Source of the DNA: Tepidibacter hydrothermalis
GTDB taxonomy: Bacteria > Bacillota > Clostridia > Peptostreptococcales > Peptostreptococcaceae
Assembly (NCBI RefSeq): GCF_029542625.1
Contig: NZ_CP120733.1
Coordinates: 2,418,001 to 2,482,000 of the forward strand
Length of the DNA stretch: 64,000 bases
Direction of reading: 5' to 3'
Shown here: one piece after another, positions 17,977 through 27,183 of the stretch
Numbering within the stretch: position 1 is the stretch's first letter
Layout of the letters: every line of letters begins with the position of its first letter
Translations under genes and position numbers: made by a program
The notes under the pieces: model-generated
Databases searched by the model: none
What the model saw: the letters and a program-made list of their open reading frames with translations, nothing else
Told to the model about the DNA's origin: nothing

Positions 17977-18982
17977 CACTTTCATTTTCTGCTTTTCTTT
18001 TTAGATGCTCATTATACGTCTTTGAAAAGCTATGACTACCGTTTTTCTTTGCTACAAAATACAAATAATCTACATCATCTGGATAAAGAGCTGCTTCTAT
18101 TGATTTTTTCCCTGGTGACGCTATTGGTCCAGGAGGTAATCCTGCATTCTTGTATGTATTATATGGAGAATCTATTTTTATATCATCAAAGCTTAAATTA
18201 GGTTTTCTCTCTCCAAGTATATATTGAACTGTAGCACAAGATTGTAGAGGCATCTTTATATCCATTCTATTGTAAAACACACCCGCTATTACATTTCTTT
18301 CCTCATCTAATCTAGCTTCTCTTTCTACAATAGATGCAAGAGATATTACTTGATTGAGTGTAAGATTTTTTTCATCTTGAACTTTTTTATATTCATCAGT
18401 ATATATTTCATCAAATCTTTTTAGCATTACATTTATAACATCTTCTTCAGAATAACTTTTATTAAAGAAATACGTATCAGGAAATAAATATCCTTCAAGA
18501 GATAGTATATCTTCCTCATTTAAAAACTTGTAATTTTCACTAAATACTGAAGGATTGTTTACTAAGTCCATAAACTTATTTTTATCAACAAGTCCCAACT
18601 TTGAAATCCTTTCCGCAATTTGATGTGCTTCAAAACCTTCTGGAATAGTAACCTTAACTAAATCTTTATATACTCTGCCTGAATTTAGTATATCCAATAT
18701 TTCCTTATTTGAATATGATTGGTTAATCTTATAAAGACCAGCTTTTATTCCTTTATCCATATCATTAACTTTAGCAGTTATTTTGAAAAATAATTTGTTC
18801 TTTATAAGTTTTTTTTCAAATAATATTTCACTAACACTATTGAGCGAAGATCCTTTTTTTATATCCACTAAAACTTGCTTTTCACTACTAGAATCATAAG
18901 GACCTGTTTGTATATTAAAGTAGACTAACCCAGATGCTATAATAAGTACAATAAAAATACACATAGTAAATACTTTTTTCAT
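17972..18982 (-). CDS. mltG: Endolytic transglycosylase MltG (YceG-like)
   Basis: This 336-aa protein has an N-terminal membrane anchor (about 5-24), a LysM-like region (VTIPEGFEAHQIAERI) and the YceG catalytic core. The active-site Glu lies in SLASIVEREA, followed by NVIAGVFYNRM and SPYNTYKNAGLPPGPI. MltG cuts nascent glycan strands at the outer membrane face and sets their length. Length fits the family. The gap of 546 bp before the next gene suggests it begins its own transcript. Confidence 0.95.
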   Translation of the reverse strand: MKKVFTMCIFIVLIIASGLVYFNIQTGPYDSSSEKQVLVDIKKGSSLNSVSEILFEKKLIKNKLFFKITAKVNDMDKGIKAGLYKINQSYSNKEILDILNSGRVYKDLVKVTIPEGFEAHQIAERISKLGLVDKNKFMDLVNNPSVFSENYKFLNEEDILSLEGYLFPDTYFFNKSYSEEDVINVMLKRFDEIYTDEYKKVQDEKNLTLNQVISLASIVEREARLDEERNVIAGVFYNRMDIKMPLQSCATVQYILGERKPNLSFDDIKIDSPYNTYKNAGLPPGPIASPGKKSIEAALYPDDVDYLYFVAKKNGSHSFSKTYNEHLKRKAENESE

Positions 18983-19121
18983 ATTATTACCTCTTTTTTA
19001 TTAAATTTAACATATTTATCCCAAAGCTAAAAGTCATAAAACTCCATCTTCTTGAGGCTGGAGATAAGAACTCTAAAGCTTCTGAATTAGTTTAACTAAA
19101 AATTCATTTAAAGTAAAAACT

Positions 19122-19141
19122 CCATCTGAATTAAGTTTCAC
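19122..19141. repeat. Intergenic repeat, copy 1
   Basis: CCATCTGAATTAAGTTTCAC is identical to 23079-23098 and partly matches the inverted copy near 20901-20918. Confidence 0.7.
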
Positions 19142-19480
19142 CTTATGTTATTATGAATCAAATGATAAACAATATAATATTTAAAAGTTTACATTCAAGT
19201 TCTTTGTAAAAGATAACTTTTTTATACATCTATACTATTATATAAGTTTAGACTGTTTTTTACAATATGTAACTTATTAATTCAAAAATTTCACATAAAA
19301 TCTGCTTCCTACTATCGCATGGCTCATGTCATCAACGATCCTTACAGGCTCCGTTCTCAAAATTCACATAGTTCATGGCGGCAACAAGTCTCACGACTCT
19401 GGTGCTTAAAAATAGTTGCAAGTATAGCCTTTTTGATAAGTTATCCGCAAAATAAAAAATGATATAGTTTCCTTAAGAAT

Positions 19481-19515
19481 AAAAAAAGATGCACCTTAGA
19501 TAGGCGCATCTTTTA
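19481..19515 (-). terminator. Terminator of the nucleoside phosphorylase operon
   Basis: On the minus strand AAAAGATGC pairs with GCATCTTTT and is followed by further Ts, 14 bp past the stop. Confidence 0.85.
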
Positions 19516-19528
19516 TATATAAGTTTTC

Positions 19529-20854
19529 CTAAAATCTTTTTACTCCATCTTTAGTAACTACTCCATGAACAAGTTTTCTTTCAACAGGTCTTTGATCTGA
19601 TATAGTATAAGCCGATAGAAGTCTTTCTTTAGCTGCTTCAAACTTTTTCATATCATTAACATACATACAAGCTAAAGTTTCACCCTCTTCTACCATATCT
19701 CCAACTTTTTTCTTAAGTACTATTCCAGTTCCAAGATCTAATTCATCTTCTTTTGTCTCTCTACCTGCTCCAAGCATCATAGCACTAATACCAACTGTTT
19801 CTGCTTCAATCTTGCTTACATAACCTTTTTTGATAGACTTAACGTCTATCTTGTTAGTAGCTCCTGGTAATAAGTCATAATTATCAACTACATCCTTATT
19901 TCCACCTTGAATTTCTATAAATTCTCTTAGTTTATCAAGAGCTTTTCCAGAAGATATAGATTCTTCTAACATTTTTCTTCCTTCTTCATATGTATTTACA
20001 ACCTTAGATAGAATTAACATATATGAACCTAAGCTAAGGCAAAGCTCTGTGAAGTCCTTTGGTCCATTTCCTTTTAATGTTTCAATCGCTTCTATTACTT
20101 CAAGTGAATTTCCTACTGCAAAACCAAGTGGCTGATCCATATCAGTAATAACTCCTATAGTCTCTCTATCCATGCCATTTCCAATATCGACCATTTCTTT
20201 AGCTAAATTAAATGAATCGTCTAGCTCTTTCATAAAAGCACCACTACCAGTTTTAACGTCAAGGACTATAGCATCCGACCCTGAAGCTAACTTTTTACTC
20301 ATTATACTACTAGCTATTAATGATATATTATCTACAGTAGCAGTAACATCTCTTAGAGCATATAGTTTTTTATCTGCCGGAACTATAGTAGCCGTTTGTC
20401 CACATACAGCTATTTTATGAGTGTTTACATTGTCTGTAAACTTATCTTGATTCATCTCTATAGAAAGTCCAGGTATAGCCTCAAGCTTATCAAGAGTTCC
20501 TCCTGTATGTCCAAGACCTCTTCCAGACATTTTTGCAACAGGTGCTCCACAAGATGCAACAAGAGGTGCTAAAGTTATAGTAGTTTTATCTCCAACTCCA
20601 CCCGTACTATGTTTATCCACTTTTATTCCATCTATCTTTGATAAATCTATAACATCTCCAGATCTCATCATAGCATCTGTTAAGTATACAGTTTCTTGTT
20701 TAGTCATTTTCTGTAAGAATATCGCCATTATAAAAGCAGAAGCTTGATAATCAGGTATTTCTGATTTAGCATATCCATCTACAAAAAAGTTTATTTCCTC
20801 TTTAGATAATTCAATTCCATCTCTTTTTTTCTTTATAATATCATACATTCTCAT
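19529..20854 (-). CDS. pdp: Pyrimidine-nucleoside phosphorylase
   Basis: This 441-aa protein has the thymidine/pyrimidine phosphorylase signature: SGRGLGHTGGTLDKLEAIPG and the phosphate-binding KHSTGGVGDKTT. It converts uridine or thymidine plus phosphate to the base and (deoxy)ribose-1-phosphate. Length matches Pdp (about 433 aa). With punA and deoB it forms a nucleoside catabolism set feeding ribose phosphates to central metabolism. It is separated from punA by 130 bp holding a repeat hairpin. Confidence 0.95.
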   Translation of the reverse strand: MRMYDIIKKKRDGIELSKEEINFFVDGYAKSEIPDYQASAFIMAIFLQKMTKQETVYLTDAMMRSGDVIDLSKIDGIKVDKHSTGGVGDKTTITLAPLVASCGAPVAKMSGRGLGHTGGTLDKLEAIPGLSIEMNQDKFTDNVNTHKIAVCGQTATIVPADKKLYALRDVTATVDNISLIASSIMSKKLASGSDAIVLDVKTGSGAFMKELDDSFNLAKEMVDIGNGMDRETIGVITDMDQPLGFAVGNSLEVIEAIETLKGNGPKDFTELCLSLGSYMLILSKVVNTYEEGRKMLEESISSGKALDKLREFIEIQGGNKDVVDNYDLLPGATNKIDVKSIKKGYVSKIEAETVGISAMMLGAGRETKEDELDLGTGIVLKKKVGDMVEEGETLACMYVNDMKKFEAAKERLLSAYTISDQRPVERKLVHGVVTKDGVKRF

Positions 20855-20900
20855 ATTTCCTACACCTCTTTCACTATTCCTTTTATTAACGATATAAAGC

Positions 20901-20939
20901 CAAACTTAATTCAGATGAAGTTTTTGCTCCATCTGAACT
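20901..20939. repeat. Intergenic repeat hairpin between pdp and punA
   Basis: TTCAGATG and CATCTGAA pair around a T-rich loop, and the left part is an inverted match to the repeat at 19122 and 23079. It may be a terminator or processing hairpin, or a repeat remnant. Confidence 0.55.
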
Positions 20940-20984
20940 TTTAGCTCTGAGATAAATCGTGGTCTAGCGTTACTTTTACAGCTA

Positions 20985-21806
20985 TTACATTTTGTGTAAT
21001 ATATTCTTCACTAAAGATATAAATTGTGCTTTAACTCTTTGTGTAGTCTCTATAACTTCTTCATGATTCAGAGGTTGATCTAGTATTCCAGCAGCCATAT
21101 TAGTTATACAAGATATACCTAACACTTTAAGACTTGAATGTCTAGCAACTATAACTTCTGGAACTGTAGACATTCCAACTGCATCTCCTCCCATAGTTTG
21201 AACCATTCTTATTTCCGCTGGTGTTTCATAAGTAGGTCCAGTAAAGTATGTATATACACCTTCTTTAACCTCTATATTCAATTCTTTAGCTACATCTTTA
21301 GCAAGAGATATAAGCTCTGGAGTATATGCCGTTGACATATCTGGGAATCTAACTCCTAACTCCTTGTTGTTAGGTCCCATAAGTGGGTTGTTTCCACCAA
21401 GATTTATATGATCATTTATTATCATTAAGTCCCCTGGTACATAAGTTTTATTAGATCCACCTGCAGCATTTGTTACAACTATTGTTTCTACTCCTAAAGC
21501 CTTCATTACTCTTACAGGAAATGTAGCAGCTTCCATAGTATATCCTTCATAAAAATGGAATCTTCCTTGCATTGCAACAACATCTTTTCCTTGTAATTTA
21601 CCTATTACAAGCTGTCCTGCATGACCTTCTACTGTTGAAACTGGAAAATTAGGTATTTCTTCATACTTTATTTTAACAGCATCTTCTATTTCATCTGCTA
21701 ATACTCCAAGTCCTGATCCTAATATTAATCCTATTTTGGGATTAACTCCAGCTTTTGACTTTATGAATTCTGCACTCTCTTTTATTTTAGTAATTAAATC
21801 CTTCAT
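20985..21806 (-). CDS. punA: Purine-nucleoside phosphorylase
   Basis: This 273-aa protein belongs to the trimeric PNP family: GLILGSGLGVLADEIEDA, AMQGRFHFYEGYTM, VTNAAGGSNKTYVPGDLM and the substrate loop YFTGPTYETPAEIRM. It phosphorolyses inosine and guanosine (and deoxy forms). It lies 14 bp downstream of deoB in the same direction, so they are one transcript. A GGAGGAG ribosome site precedes the ATG. Confidence 0.96.
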   Translation of the reverse strand: MKDLITKIKESAEFIKSKAGVNPKIGLILGSGLGVLADEIEDAVKIKYEEIPNFPVSTVEGHAGQLVIGKLQGKDVVAMQGRFHFYEGYTMEAATFPVRVMKALGVETIVVTNAAGGSNKTYVPGDLMIINDHINLGGNNPLMGPNNKELGVRFPDMSTAYTPELISLAKDVAKELNIEVKEGVYTYFTGPTYETPAEIRMVQTMGGDAVGMSTVPEVIVARHSSLKVLGISCITNMAAGILDQPLNHEEVIETTQRVKAQFISLVKNILHKM

Positions 21807-21820
21807 TATTACTCCTCCTA

Positions 21821-22993
21821 TTATTTTAAAATTAAGTTTTTGAAACTTTCACCATTACTTGGTAGCTTAGCTCCTAATATATCTGCAACGGTAGCCCCTA
21901 TATCTGAAAATGTTTTTCTAATTCCTATGTTTACTCCATTTTTTACACTTTTTCCGTATACCAAAACTGGAATATATTCACGTGTGTGATCGGTTCCCTT
22001 ATATGTGGGATCGTTCCCATGGTCAGCAGTTAATATCAATATATCTTCGTCTTTAAGGTTCTCTATAACTTCTGGAATTCTTGAATCTAATTCCTCTATA
22101 GCCTCTTTGTACCCTTTTACATTTCTTCTATGTCCGTATTTTGAATCAAAATCTACTAGGTTAGTGAATATAAAACCTTTATTATCCTTTTTCATATACT
22201 CTATAGTTTGATCAACGCCATCCATATTGCTCTTTGTATGAACTGCTTCAGTAATACCTTTTCCATTAAATATATCTTCTATTTTTCCAACTGCTATTAC
22301 ATCTTGACCTGATTCTTTTATATTATCAAGTATTGTATCTGCAGAAGGATCTAGTGAAAAGTCTCTTCTATTAGCAGTTCTTGTAAAGTTTCCTGGTTCT
22401 CCAACAAATGGTCTTGCTATTATTCTTGCAAGTGCATTATCTCCCATCATTATTTTTCTTGCTATTTTACACATTTTGTATAATTCATCAAGAGGTACAA
22501 TTTCTTCATGAGCTGCAATTTGGAACACACTATCTGCAGATGTGTAAACGATTACCTCTCCTGTTTTCATATGCTGTTCTCCAAGTTCGTCAAGTATTGC
22601 AGTACCTGATGCCGGTTTATTTCCTATAACTTTTCTTCCTGTCTTACTTTCAAATTCATCTATTACATCTTTAGGAAATCCATTTGGAAAAGTCTTAAAT
22701 GGCTCATCTACTCTAAGTCCTACCATTTCCCAGTGACCTGTTGTAGTATCCTTTCCTTGAGATACCTCAGCACACTTACCAAATGCACCTATTGGAGATT
22801 CAATTTCTTTAACTTGCTCAAAGCCATCGATATTACAAATACCTAGTTTAGTTAAATTAGGTATTTGTATATCATCATATGCCTTTATTATGTTTCCCAA
22901 TGTGTTAACTCCATCATCTCCAAATTTCTTAGCATCTGGAAGTTCTCCTATTCCAACACTGTCCATTACTATTAAAACTACTCTTTTACTCAT
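21821..22993 (-). CDS. deoB: Phosphopentomutase
   Basis: This protein of about 390 aa has the alkaline-phosphatase-superfamily metal sites of DeoB: VVLIVMDSVGIGELPDA near the N-terminus and ILTADHGNDPTYKGTDHTRE near the C-terminus. The catalytic Thr lies in QGKDTTTGHWEM. It interconverts ribose-1-phosphate and ribose-5-phosphate, linking the phosphorylases to the pentose phosphate pathway. The longest frame starts at TTG 23002 inside the GAGGAG ribosome site; the ATG at 22993 is the better start. Confidence 0.96.
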   Translation of the reverse strand: MSKRVVLIVMDSVGIGELPDAKKFGDDGVNTLGNIIKAYDDIQIPNLTKLGICNIDGFEQVKEIESPIGAFGKCAEVSQGKDTTTGHWEMVGLRVDEPFKTFPNGFPKDVIDEFESKTGRKVIGNKPASGTAILDELGEQHMKTGEVIVYTSADSVFQIAAHEEIVPLDELYKMCKIARKIMMGDNALARIIARPFVGEPGNFTRTANRRDFSLDPSADTILDNIKESGQDVIAVGKIEDIFNGKGITEAVHTKSNMDGVDQTIEYMKKDNKGFIFTNLVDFDSKYGHRRNVKGYKEAIEELDSRIPEVIENLKDEDILILTADHGNDPTYKGTDHTREYIPVLVYGKSVKNGVNIGIRKTFSDIGATVADILGAKLPSNGESFKNLILK

Positions 22994-23078
22994 TCTTATC
23001 AACTCCTCTTTTCAGGATAAATTAGTACTATCATATTCCATTTGTTCGAAACATAAAAATTCAATAAAAATAAAAATC

Positions 23079-23098
23079 CCATCTGAATTAAGTTTCAC
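23079..23098. repeat. Intergenic repeat, copy 2
   Basis: Identical over 20 bp to 19122-19141; it lies between the XerD-like gene and deoB. Confidence 0.7.
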
Positions 23099-23165
23099 TT
23101 TATATTTAAATTTTAACACTGATTCAACGTCATTTCAATTATAACTTTAAATCATATTTAATACT

Positions 23166-24047
23166 TTATAATCTTGGATGATTTTCTTTTAACTCTTTTC
23201 TTATATTTTTATCTATATGATTCAAATATATTTGAAGACTAGTTAAATTATTATTACCCAATATTTTTCCAACTACACTTAAATTTGCTCCTTTTTTAAG
23301 CAAATGTATAGCAAAAGAATGTCTCAACATAGTTGGTGTCACATTTTTATCTAAGTTTATATCTTGAGTATACTTTTTAATTATCTTCCAAAGACCCTGT
23401 CTTGTAAATCTTTGACCTTTTGAATTTAAGAATAAAGCTTTTTCATTTTCATCTTTTATTATCTTCGTTCTAGAATCATCTAAATATTTTTGTGTATGTT
23501 TTTTAGATGTATTACTCATTGGTATAGTTCTTGTATTTTTATTGTTTACACAATTTATATAATCCATATTTAAGTTAAGATCATCTATATTTAGCTCAAT
23601 TAATTCAGAAACCTTAATTCCAGTTGCATAAAATAGTTCTAAAATAGCCTTGTCTCTTATACCTTTTATATTTTTTAAATTAGGTGCATTAAGTAGAAGC
23701 TCTACCTCTTCTTGAGTTAGTATATCCATTTTAGGTCTTTCTACCTTGGGTTTTTTGATTTTTCTAGCTGGATTATTATCAGATATCCTAGTGTTAAATA
23801 AAAATTCATGAAATGATTTTATTGATGATATTATTCTAGATATTGTAGATACTGATGTATTAGACTTTTGAAGGTATATTAAAAAACTAAATATATCATT
23901 TTCACTAACACTAATATACTCTGTATCACTACTATTTAAATAATTTATGTATTTTTTCAAATCCGATTTATATGAAAGTATAGTATTTTGAGAAAGATTC
24001 TTATCTTTTATTATGTAATCTATATACTTATCTATTATATTATCCAT
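23166..24047 (-). CDS. xerD: XerD-like tyrosine recombinase with replaced catalytic residues
   Basis: This 293-aa protein has XerC/D length and fold: an N-terminal SAM-like core-binding domain and a catalytic domain. Position next to spoIIM matches clostridial xerD. Several active-site residues are changed. The first Arg (normally ATGLRVSEL) is Lys in ATGIKVSEL, the HxxR motif reads TMLRH so its His is Thr, and the second His (normally LGHxxLxTTQIYTH) is Asn in LGNNNLTSLQIYLN. The second Arg and Tyr remain. It may bind DNA but recombine poorly, or act only with a partner (inference). The frame is intact with no sign of decay. Confidence 0.85.
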   Translation of the reverse strand: MDNIIDKYIDYIIKDKNLSQNTILSYKSDLKKYINYLNSSDTEYISVSENDIFSFLIYLQKSNTSVSTISRIISSIKSFHEFLFNTRISDNNPARKIKKPKVERPKMDILTQEEVELLLNAPNLKNIKGIRDKAILELFYATGIKVSELIELNIDDLNLNMDYINCVNNKNTRTIPMSNTSKKHTQKYLDDSRTKIIKDENEKALFLNSKGQRFTRQGLWKIIKKYTQDINLDKNVTPTMLRHSFAIHLLKKGANLSVVGKILGNNNLTSLQIYLNHIDKNIRKELKENHPRL

Positions 24048-24062
24048 ACTAAACCCCTCTGA

Positions 24063-24680
24063 CTAAAATATTTTTTGCATTATGAATATAGATACTAAAT
24101 TTACAACGCCTTGTATTGTTACTATTATTGCAAATAATCCTATCAAATTAATACTATATTTTAACATTAATTTTTTAATATGATTATAATTTCTAAATCT
24201 ATTAGATACTCTCAAGGCATGTATTGCTTCGAAAAAATAATTAAAAGAAAAAAATATAACAAAAAATGTAAAAGGTATTATAATAATATTCTTCATCAAT
24301 ATCAAAAATATCATTTTAATCGAACTACTCTTCAATACCAAAATCAATGTATTTACTGTATAACCTATTGACAGTCCCTTTAAAAATACTATAACTAATA
24401 CAAGCGGGCTTGTAATTACAAATAAAGATGCCAAATAAATTGATATCAAATATACAAAATCATTCTTAAGATTTAATAAACCTTCGTTTATTAAATTAAA
24501 ATTTTGATTGTAATCACTGGTTGTCCTAGAAATAAACTCATTCATAGAAGTATTCGAAATCGAATATACCTTGTTCAAATAAGCACCACTTGTAACCCCT
24601 AAGCTAAACAAAAATATGAATATTATCATAATTATTTTATAGTTAAGATTCGAGCTTGAAAATTTAAATATCTTTTTCAA
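24063..24680 (-). CDS. spoIIM: Stage II sporulation protein M
   Basis: This 205-aa polytopic membrane protein has the SpoIIM/DUF95 pattern: an N-terminal helix, then further membrane segments including LIYLASLFVITSPLVLVIVF, with FLKGLSIGYTVN between. SpoIIM joins SpoIIP and SpoIID in the DMP peptidoglycan-remodelling complex that drives engulfment. The start is TTG at 24680, about 8 bp after AAGGGGG, and that site is buried in a strong hairpin. It lies 15 bp upstream of the XerD-like gene. Confidence 0.9.
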   Translation of the reverse strand: MKKIFKFSSSNLNYKIIMIIFIFLFSLGVTSGAYLNKVYSISNTSMNEFISRTTSDYNQNFNLINEGLLNLKNDFVYLISIYLASLFVITSPLVLVIVFLKGLSIGYTVNTLILVLKSSSIKMIFLILMKNIIIIPFTFFVIFFSFNYFFEAIHALRVSNRFRNYNHIKKLMLKYSINLIGLFAIIVTIQGVVNLVSIFIMQKIF

Positions 24681-24687
24681 ATTAAAA

Positions 24688-24733
24688 CCCCCTTGTTTTT
24701 AACTTTACATAATTCTATGTTAAAAATAAGGGG
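24688..24733 (-). promoter_or_regulatory. Hairpin covering the spoIIM ribosome site; also the Nudix terminator
   Basis: A roughly 15-bp stem (minus strand CCCCTTATTTTTAAC with GTTAAAAACAAGGGGG) ends in the spoIIM ribosome site and TTTT. It can act as an intrinsic terminator after the Nudix gene, and its 3' arm is the spoIIM ribosome site. The arrangement repeats that at the PBP gene (15238-15275), including a TTG start. Confidence 0.65.
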
Positions 24734-24761
24734 TGTATTACTTTTTTTTATAATTTCCGTT

Positions 24762-25292
24762 TTATATTAAATCTTTTGATAACAGTATTCCTATTATAGT
24801 TTTAGAATCCTTTATCTCATTATTTGAAACCATCTCCAAAGCTTTCTTTATATCTACGTTTATAACGTCTACATATTCATCTTCATCAGGACAACATTCA
24901 CCTTCTTGCAGATCAGTTGCTAAATACAAGTACATTTTTTCATTAGAAAATCCAGCTGATGTATAAAATTCATTCAAAAACTTTATATTTTTAGCCTCAT
25001 ATCCAGTTTCTTCCTTTAATTCTCTTATAGCACATTCCTTCGGTTCTTCTCCTTCTTCAAGTTTCCCAGCAGGAATTTCTAATAAAACATCTTCGACTGG
25101 TTTTCTAAACTGTCTTACAAATATTATTTCTTTTTTATCATTTATAGCTATTACACCCACAGCTCCTGGATGCTCTACAATCTCTCTTTTTTGATATTTA
25201 TGCTCAGGAAGTTCAACCGTATCCACTCTTAAGTTGATAATTTTTCCATTATATATCATTTCTGAGCTCATAGTTTCTTCTTTAAAAATCAT
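24762..25292 (-). CDS. Nudix hydrolase, ADP-ribose pyrophosphatase type
   Basis: This 176-aa protein contains a complete Nudix box, GKLEEGEEPKECAIRELKEE plus TGYE (about 76-98), with the Gly, Glu and REL..EE residues needed for Mg2+ binding. The upstream EIPAGK and downstream EFYTSAGFSNE are typical of the ADP-ribose pyrophosphatase subfamily (NudF). It would split ADP-ribose to AMP and ribose-5-phosphate. Only 3 bp separate it from the upstream DUF3866 gene, whose end holds the GGAGGG ribosome site. Confidence 0.92.
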   Translation of the reverse strand: MIFKEETMSSEMIYNGKIINLRVDTVELPEHKYQKREIVEHPGAVGVIAINDKKEIIFVRQFRKPVEDVLLEIPAGKLEEGEEPKECAIRELKEETGYEAKNIKFLNEFYTSAGFSNEKMYLYLATDLQEGECCPDEDEYVDVINVDIKKALEMVSNNEIKDSKTIIGILLSKDLI

Positions 25293-25295
25293 AAC

Positions 25296-26363
25296 CTATC
25301 CCTCCAATAGATAATAAGCAGCAGAGCTTGCCGAATTAAAAAATTCTTTGTCTTCTTCATAAGACCTACCCATGCTCTTTACCCTCAAGTTGAAATATTC
25401 TAAGTCCGATTTTGTTTTGTCATTGTCTATATATACTATATTGTGTATTTTATCTATGCCACTTTCTTTTATTTGATTCATTACATACTCTTTATTCTTA
25501 GTACATTCTACTCCAATTGGAACTACAACATTTGCATTAACAATATCTTTTAATATAGTTACCGTATGATGACTAAGTCCAAAATGTCTATCCCTTTTAT
25601 CTGCAAAACTTATCCTAGGTATAGCTATAGGTTTTCCTTTTAATTTTTTTACAGCATCAAGTATATTGGCTTGTTCTATACCCGTAAATCCATATTTAGT
25701 AGATGTTCCTACTATACCAGGTCCCATACATACAAATACAGCATCTGCATTTAAAACTTCTTTTGCAAGTATTAAGGCTGTGTATATATTTATACATTCA
25801 TAATCCCCTCCAAATGCATTTCCTATAGTGATTGTATTATCTATTAATTTATTTTTCTTTAAGTTTTGTACATTTTTGCTCAAATATATAGGAAGTGCTG
25901 CTCCGTCAGTCATTATGTATACTAACTTTTTTTTCTTATCAATTCTTTTGTATGATGCTGCAAATGGAACTAGCATACTGTGAAGAGTTCCCACAATAAC
26001 TGGCATATCATCAAGCGATCTAAAATTTTTGATTTTATCATGATATTTACTTTCTTGTTCTTCTGCAGAAAATGTTTTAACTTGAAGCGGAGTATATCTA
26101 AGCTTCATTATATGTCCGCCTTCACTCATTTTGCTCTCTAATTTATTTAAATTCGCTATTACAAAATGAAATCCTCCTGTTCCAAGATTAAGTTCTACAG
26201 CACTTGTATTTAATAGCACTTCATCATTGACATTTACAGAAGAATTGATTTTAGGATAGTTTATAGCCTTATTTATACTATTCCCTATTTTAACCTTAAC
26301 TTCTTCCATTTCCTCAGTTTTAGATATTATTTCTTGTACTATTCCAATTTTTTTACTTATCAT
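25296..26363 (-). CDS. DUF3866 family protein
   Basis: This 355-aa soluble protein matches the DUF3866 family found next to spoIIM, steA and Nudix genes in clostridia. Visible landmarks are GTGGFHFVIANL, GGHIMKLRYTPLQVKT, ITIGNAFGGDYECINIYTAL and MGPGIVGTSTKYGFTG. The glycine-rich segments suggest nucleotide or cofactor binding. No activity is known to me. It sits in the steA-steB-glycosyltransferase-DUF3866-Nudix run, so a sporulation or envelope role is possible but only by context. Confidence 0.85.
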   Translation of the reverse strand: MISKKIGIVQEIISKTEEMEEVKVKIGNSINKAINYPKINSSVNVNDEVLLNTSAVELNLGTGGFHFVIANLNKLESKMSEGGHIMKLRYTPLQVKTFSAEEQESKYHDKIKNFRSLDDMPVIVGTLHSMLVPFAASYKRIDKKKKLVYIMTDGAALPIYLSKNVQNLKKNKLIDNTITIGNAFGGDYECINIYTALILAKEVLNADAVFVCMGPGIVGTSTKYGFTGIEQANILDAVKKLKGKPIAIPRISFADKRDRHFGLSHHTVTILKDIVNANVVVPIGVECTKNKEYVMNQIKESGIDKIHNIVYIDNDKTKSDLEYFNLRVKSMGRSYEEDKEFFNSASSAAYYLLEG

Positions 26364-26376
26364 AAGTAACCCCTCT

Positions 26377-27177
26377 TTATCTACCTAACATATCTATATA
26401 GTTTAGTAATTTATTATTCTCAATTATTTTTGTTAAAGAATACTTTTCTGTAATTATATGAATCAATATCAATAATATTAACACACAAAGTCTAACTATA
26501 AAGGAAAAGTTATAAGCTATAATTATACCTATTGATATTCCTAATACATTAGATCCTGTATCTCCCATCATAGCATTTGCTTTTAAGTCTTCTTTAAAAT
26601 ACGCAAGTACATTTGACAACAACACAACTATCATCATTTTAGGATAGTACATAGGTACAGTAAAAAGAAGTATTATTGAAATAAATAAATATCCTTTTAT
26701 AGCTCTGCCTGGTCTTAAATCCAGAAGATTCATTAAATTTGTAGACAATGCAATAAGTAGTGTATTCACACATATATCAACTATATTACTTGATATACTA
26801 ACTGATATTAATAAAGCTACAAAACCTCCAAATAGTGCTTTAAAACCTCCTGTTGTAAGTTTACCTTTTAGTAAACTTTTAAAATGACCTTTAAGACCAC
26901 TAACATTTCTATCTCCTATTAAGTCATCAAGTATACCTATAAATGCCATGCTCATTATACCAAATAAGTATATATACACATCATTACTTTCATAAAAATA
27001 TCTCAAAATAGACGAATTTATTATAATCATAGGTAAAAATATTATACCAGCACATACTGGTATCAAATCTTGTCTGTAGTTTTTTCTTACAATATTACTT
27101 TCTATTAAAAGCGATTTAAAATAAGGCGTTATTAATAGAGTTCCTAAAAATCCAATTAAAAATACTATATAAATCAA
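26377..27177 (-). CDS. MraY/WecA-type phospho-sugar transferase (glycosyltransferase family 4)
   Basis: This 266-aa protein has about eight membrane segments. It shows the MraY/WecA features FIGILDDLIGDR (Mg2+-binding DD), NLMNLLDLRPGRAIKGYL and MMGDTGSNVLGISIG. The family transfers a phospho-sugar to undecaprenyl phosphate at the inner membrane face. It is shorter than MraY (about 320-360 aa), and the NLxDLRPGRA motif differs from the MraY NxxDGLDGLA form, so it is not the essential MraY. Its partner is probably the adjacent glycosyltransferase 6 bp upstream, for an envelope or spore polymer (inference). Confidence 0.85.
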   Translation of the reverse strand: MIYIVFLIGFLGTLLITPYFKSLLIESNIVRKNYRQDLIPVCAGIIFLPMIIINSSILRYFYESNDVYIYLFGIMSMAFIGILDDLIGDRNVSGLKGHFKSLLKGKLTTGGFKALFGGFVALLISVSISSNIVDICVNTLLIALSTNLMNLLDLRPGRAIKGYLFISIILLFTVPMYYPKMMIVVLLSNVLAYFKEDLKANAMMGDTGSNVLGISIGIIIAYNFSFIVRLCVLILLILIHIITEKYSLTKIIENNKLLNYIDMLGR

Positions 27178-27183
27178 GTTATA

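Larger units (their letters stand above)
18983..19528. other. 546-bp gene-free region rich in dispersed repeats
   Basis: No coding sequence is visible. It holds a CTCCATCTTCTTGAGGCTGGAG hairpin (about 19040-19062), CCATCTGAATTAAGTTTCAC at 19122-19141 (repeated at 23079-23098 and, inverted and partial, near 20901-20918), a degenerate copy at 19317-19427 of the motif seen at 1512-1571, and the pdp terminator. The cluster of repeat pieces suggests remnants of a small inserted element. Confidence 0.55.
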
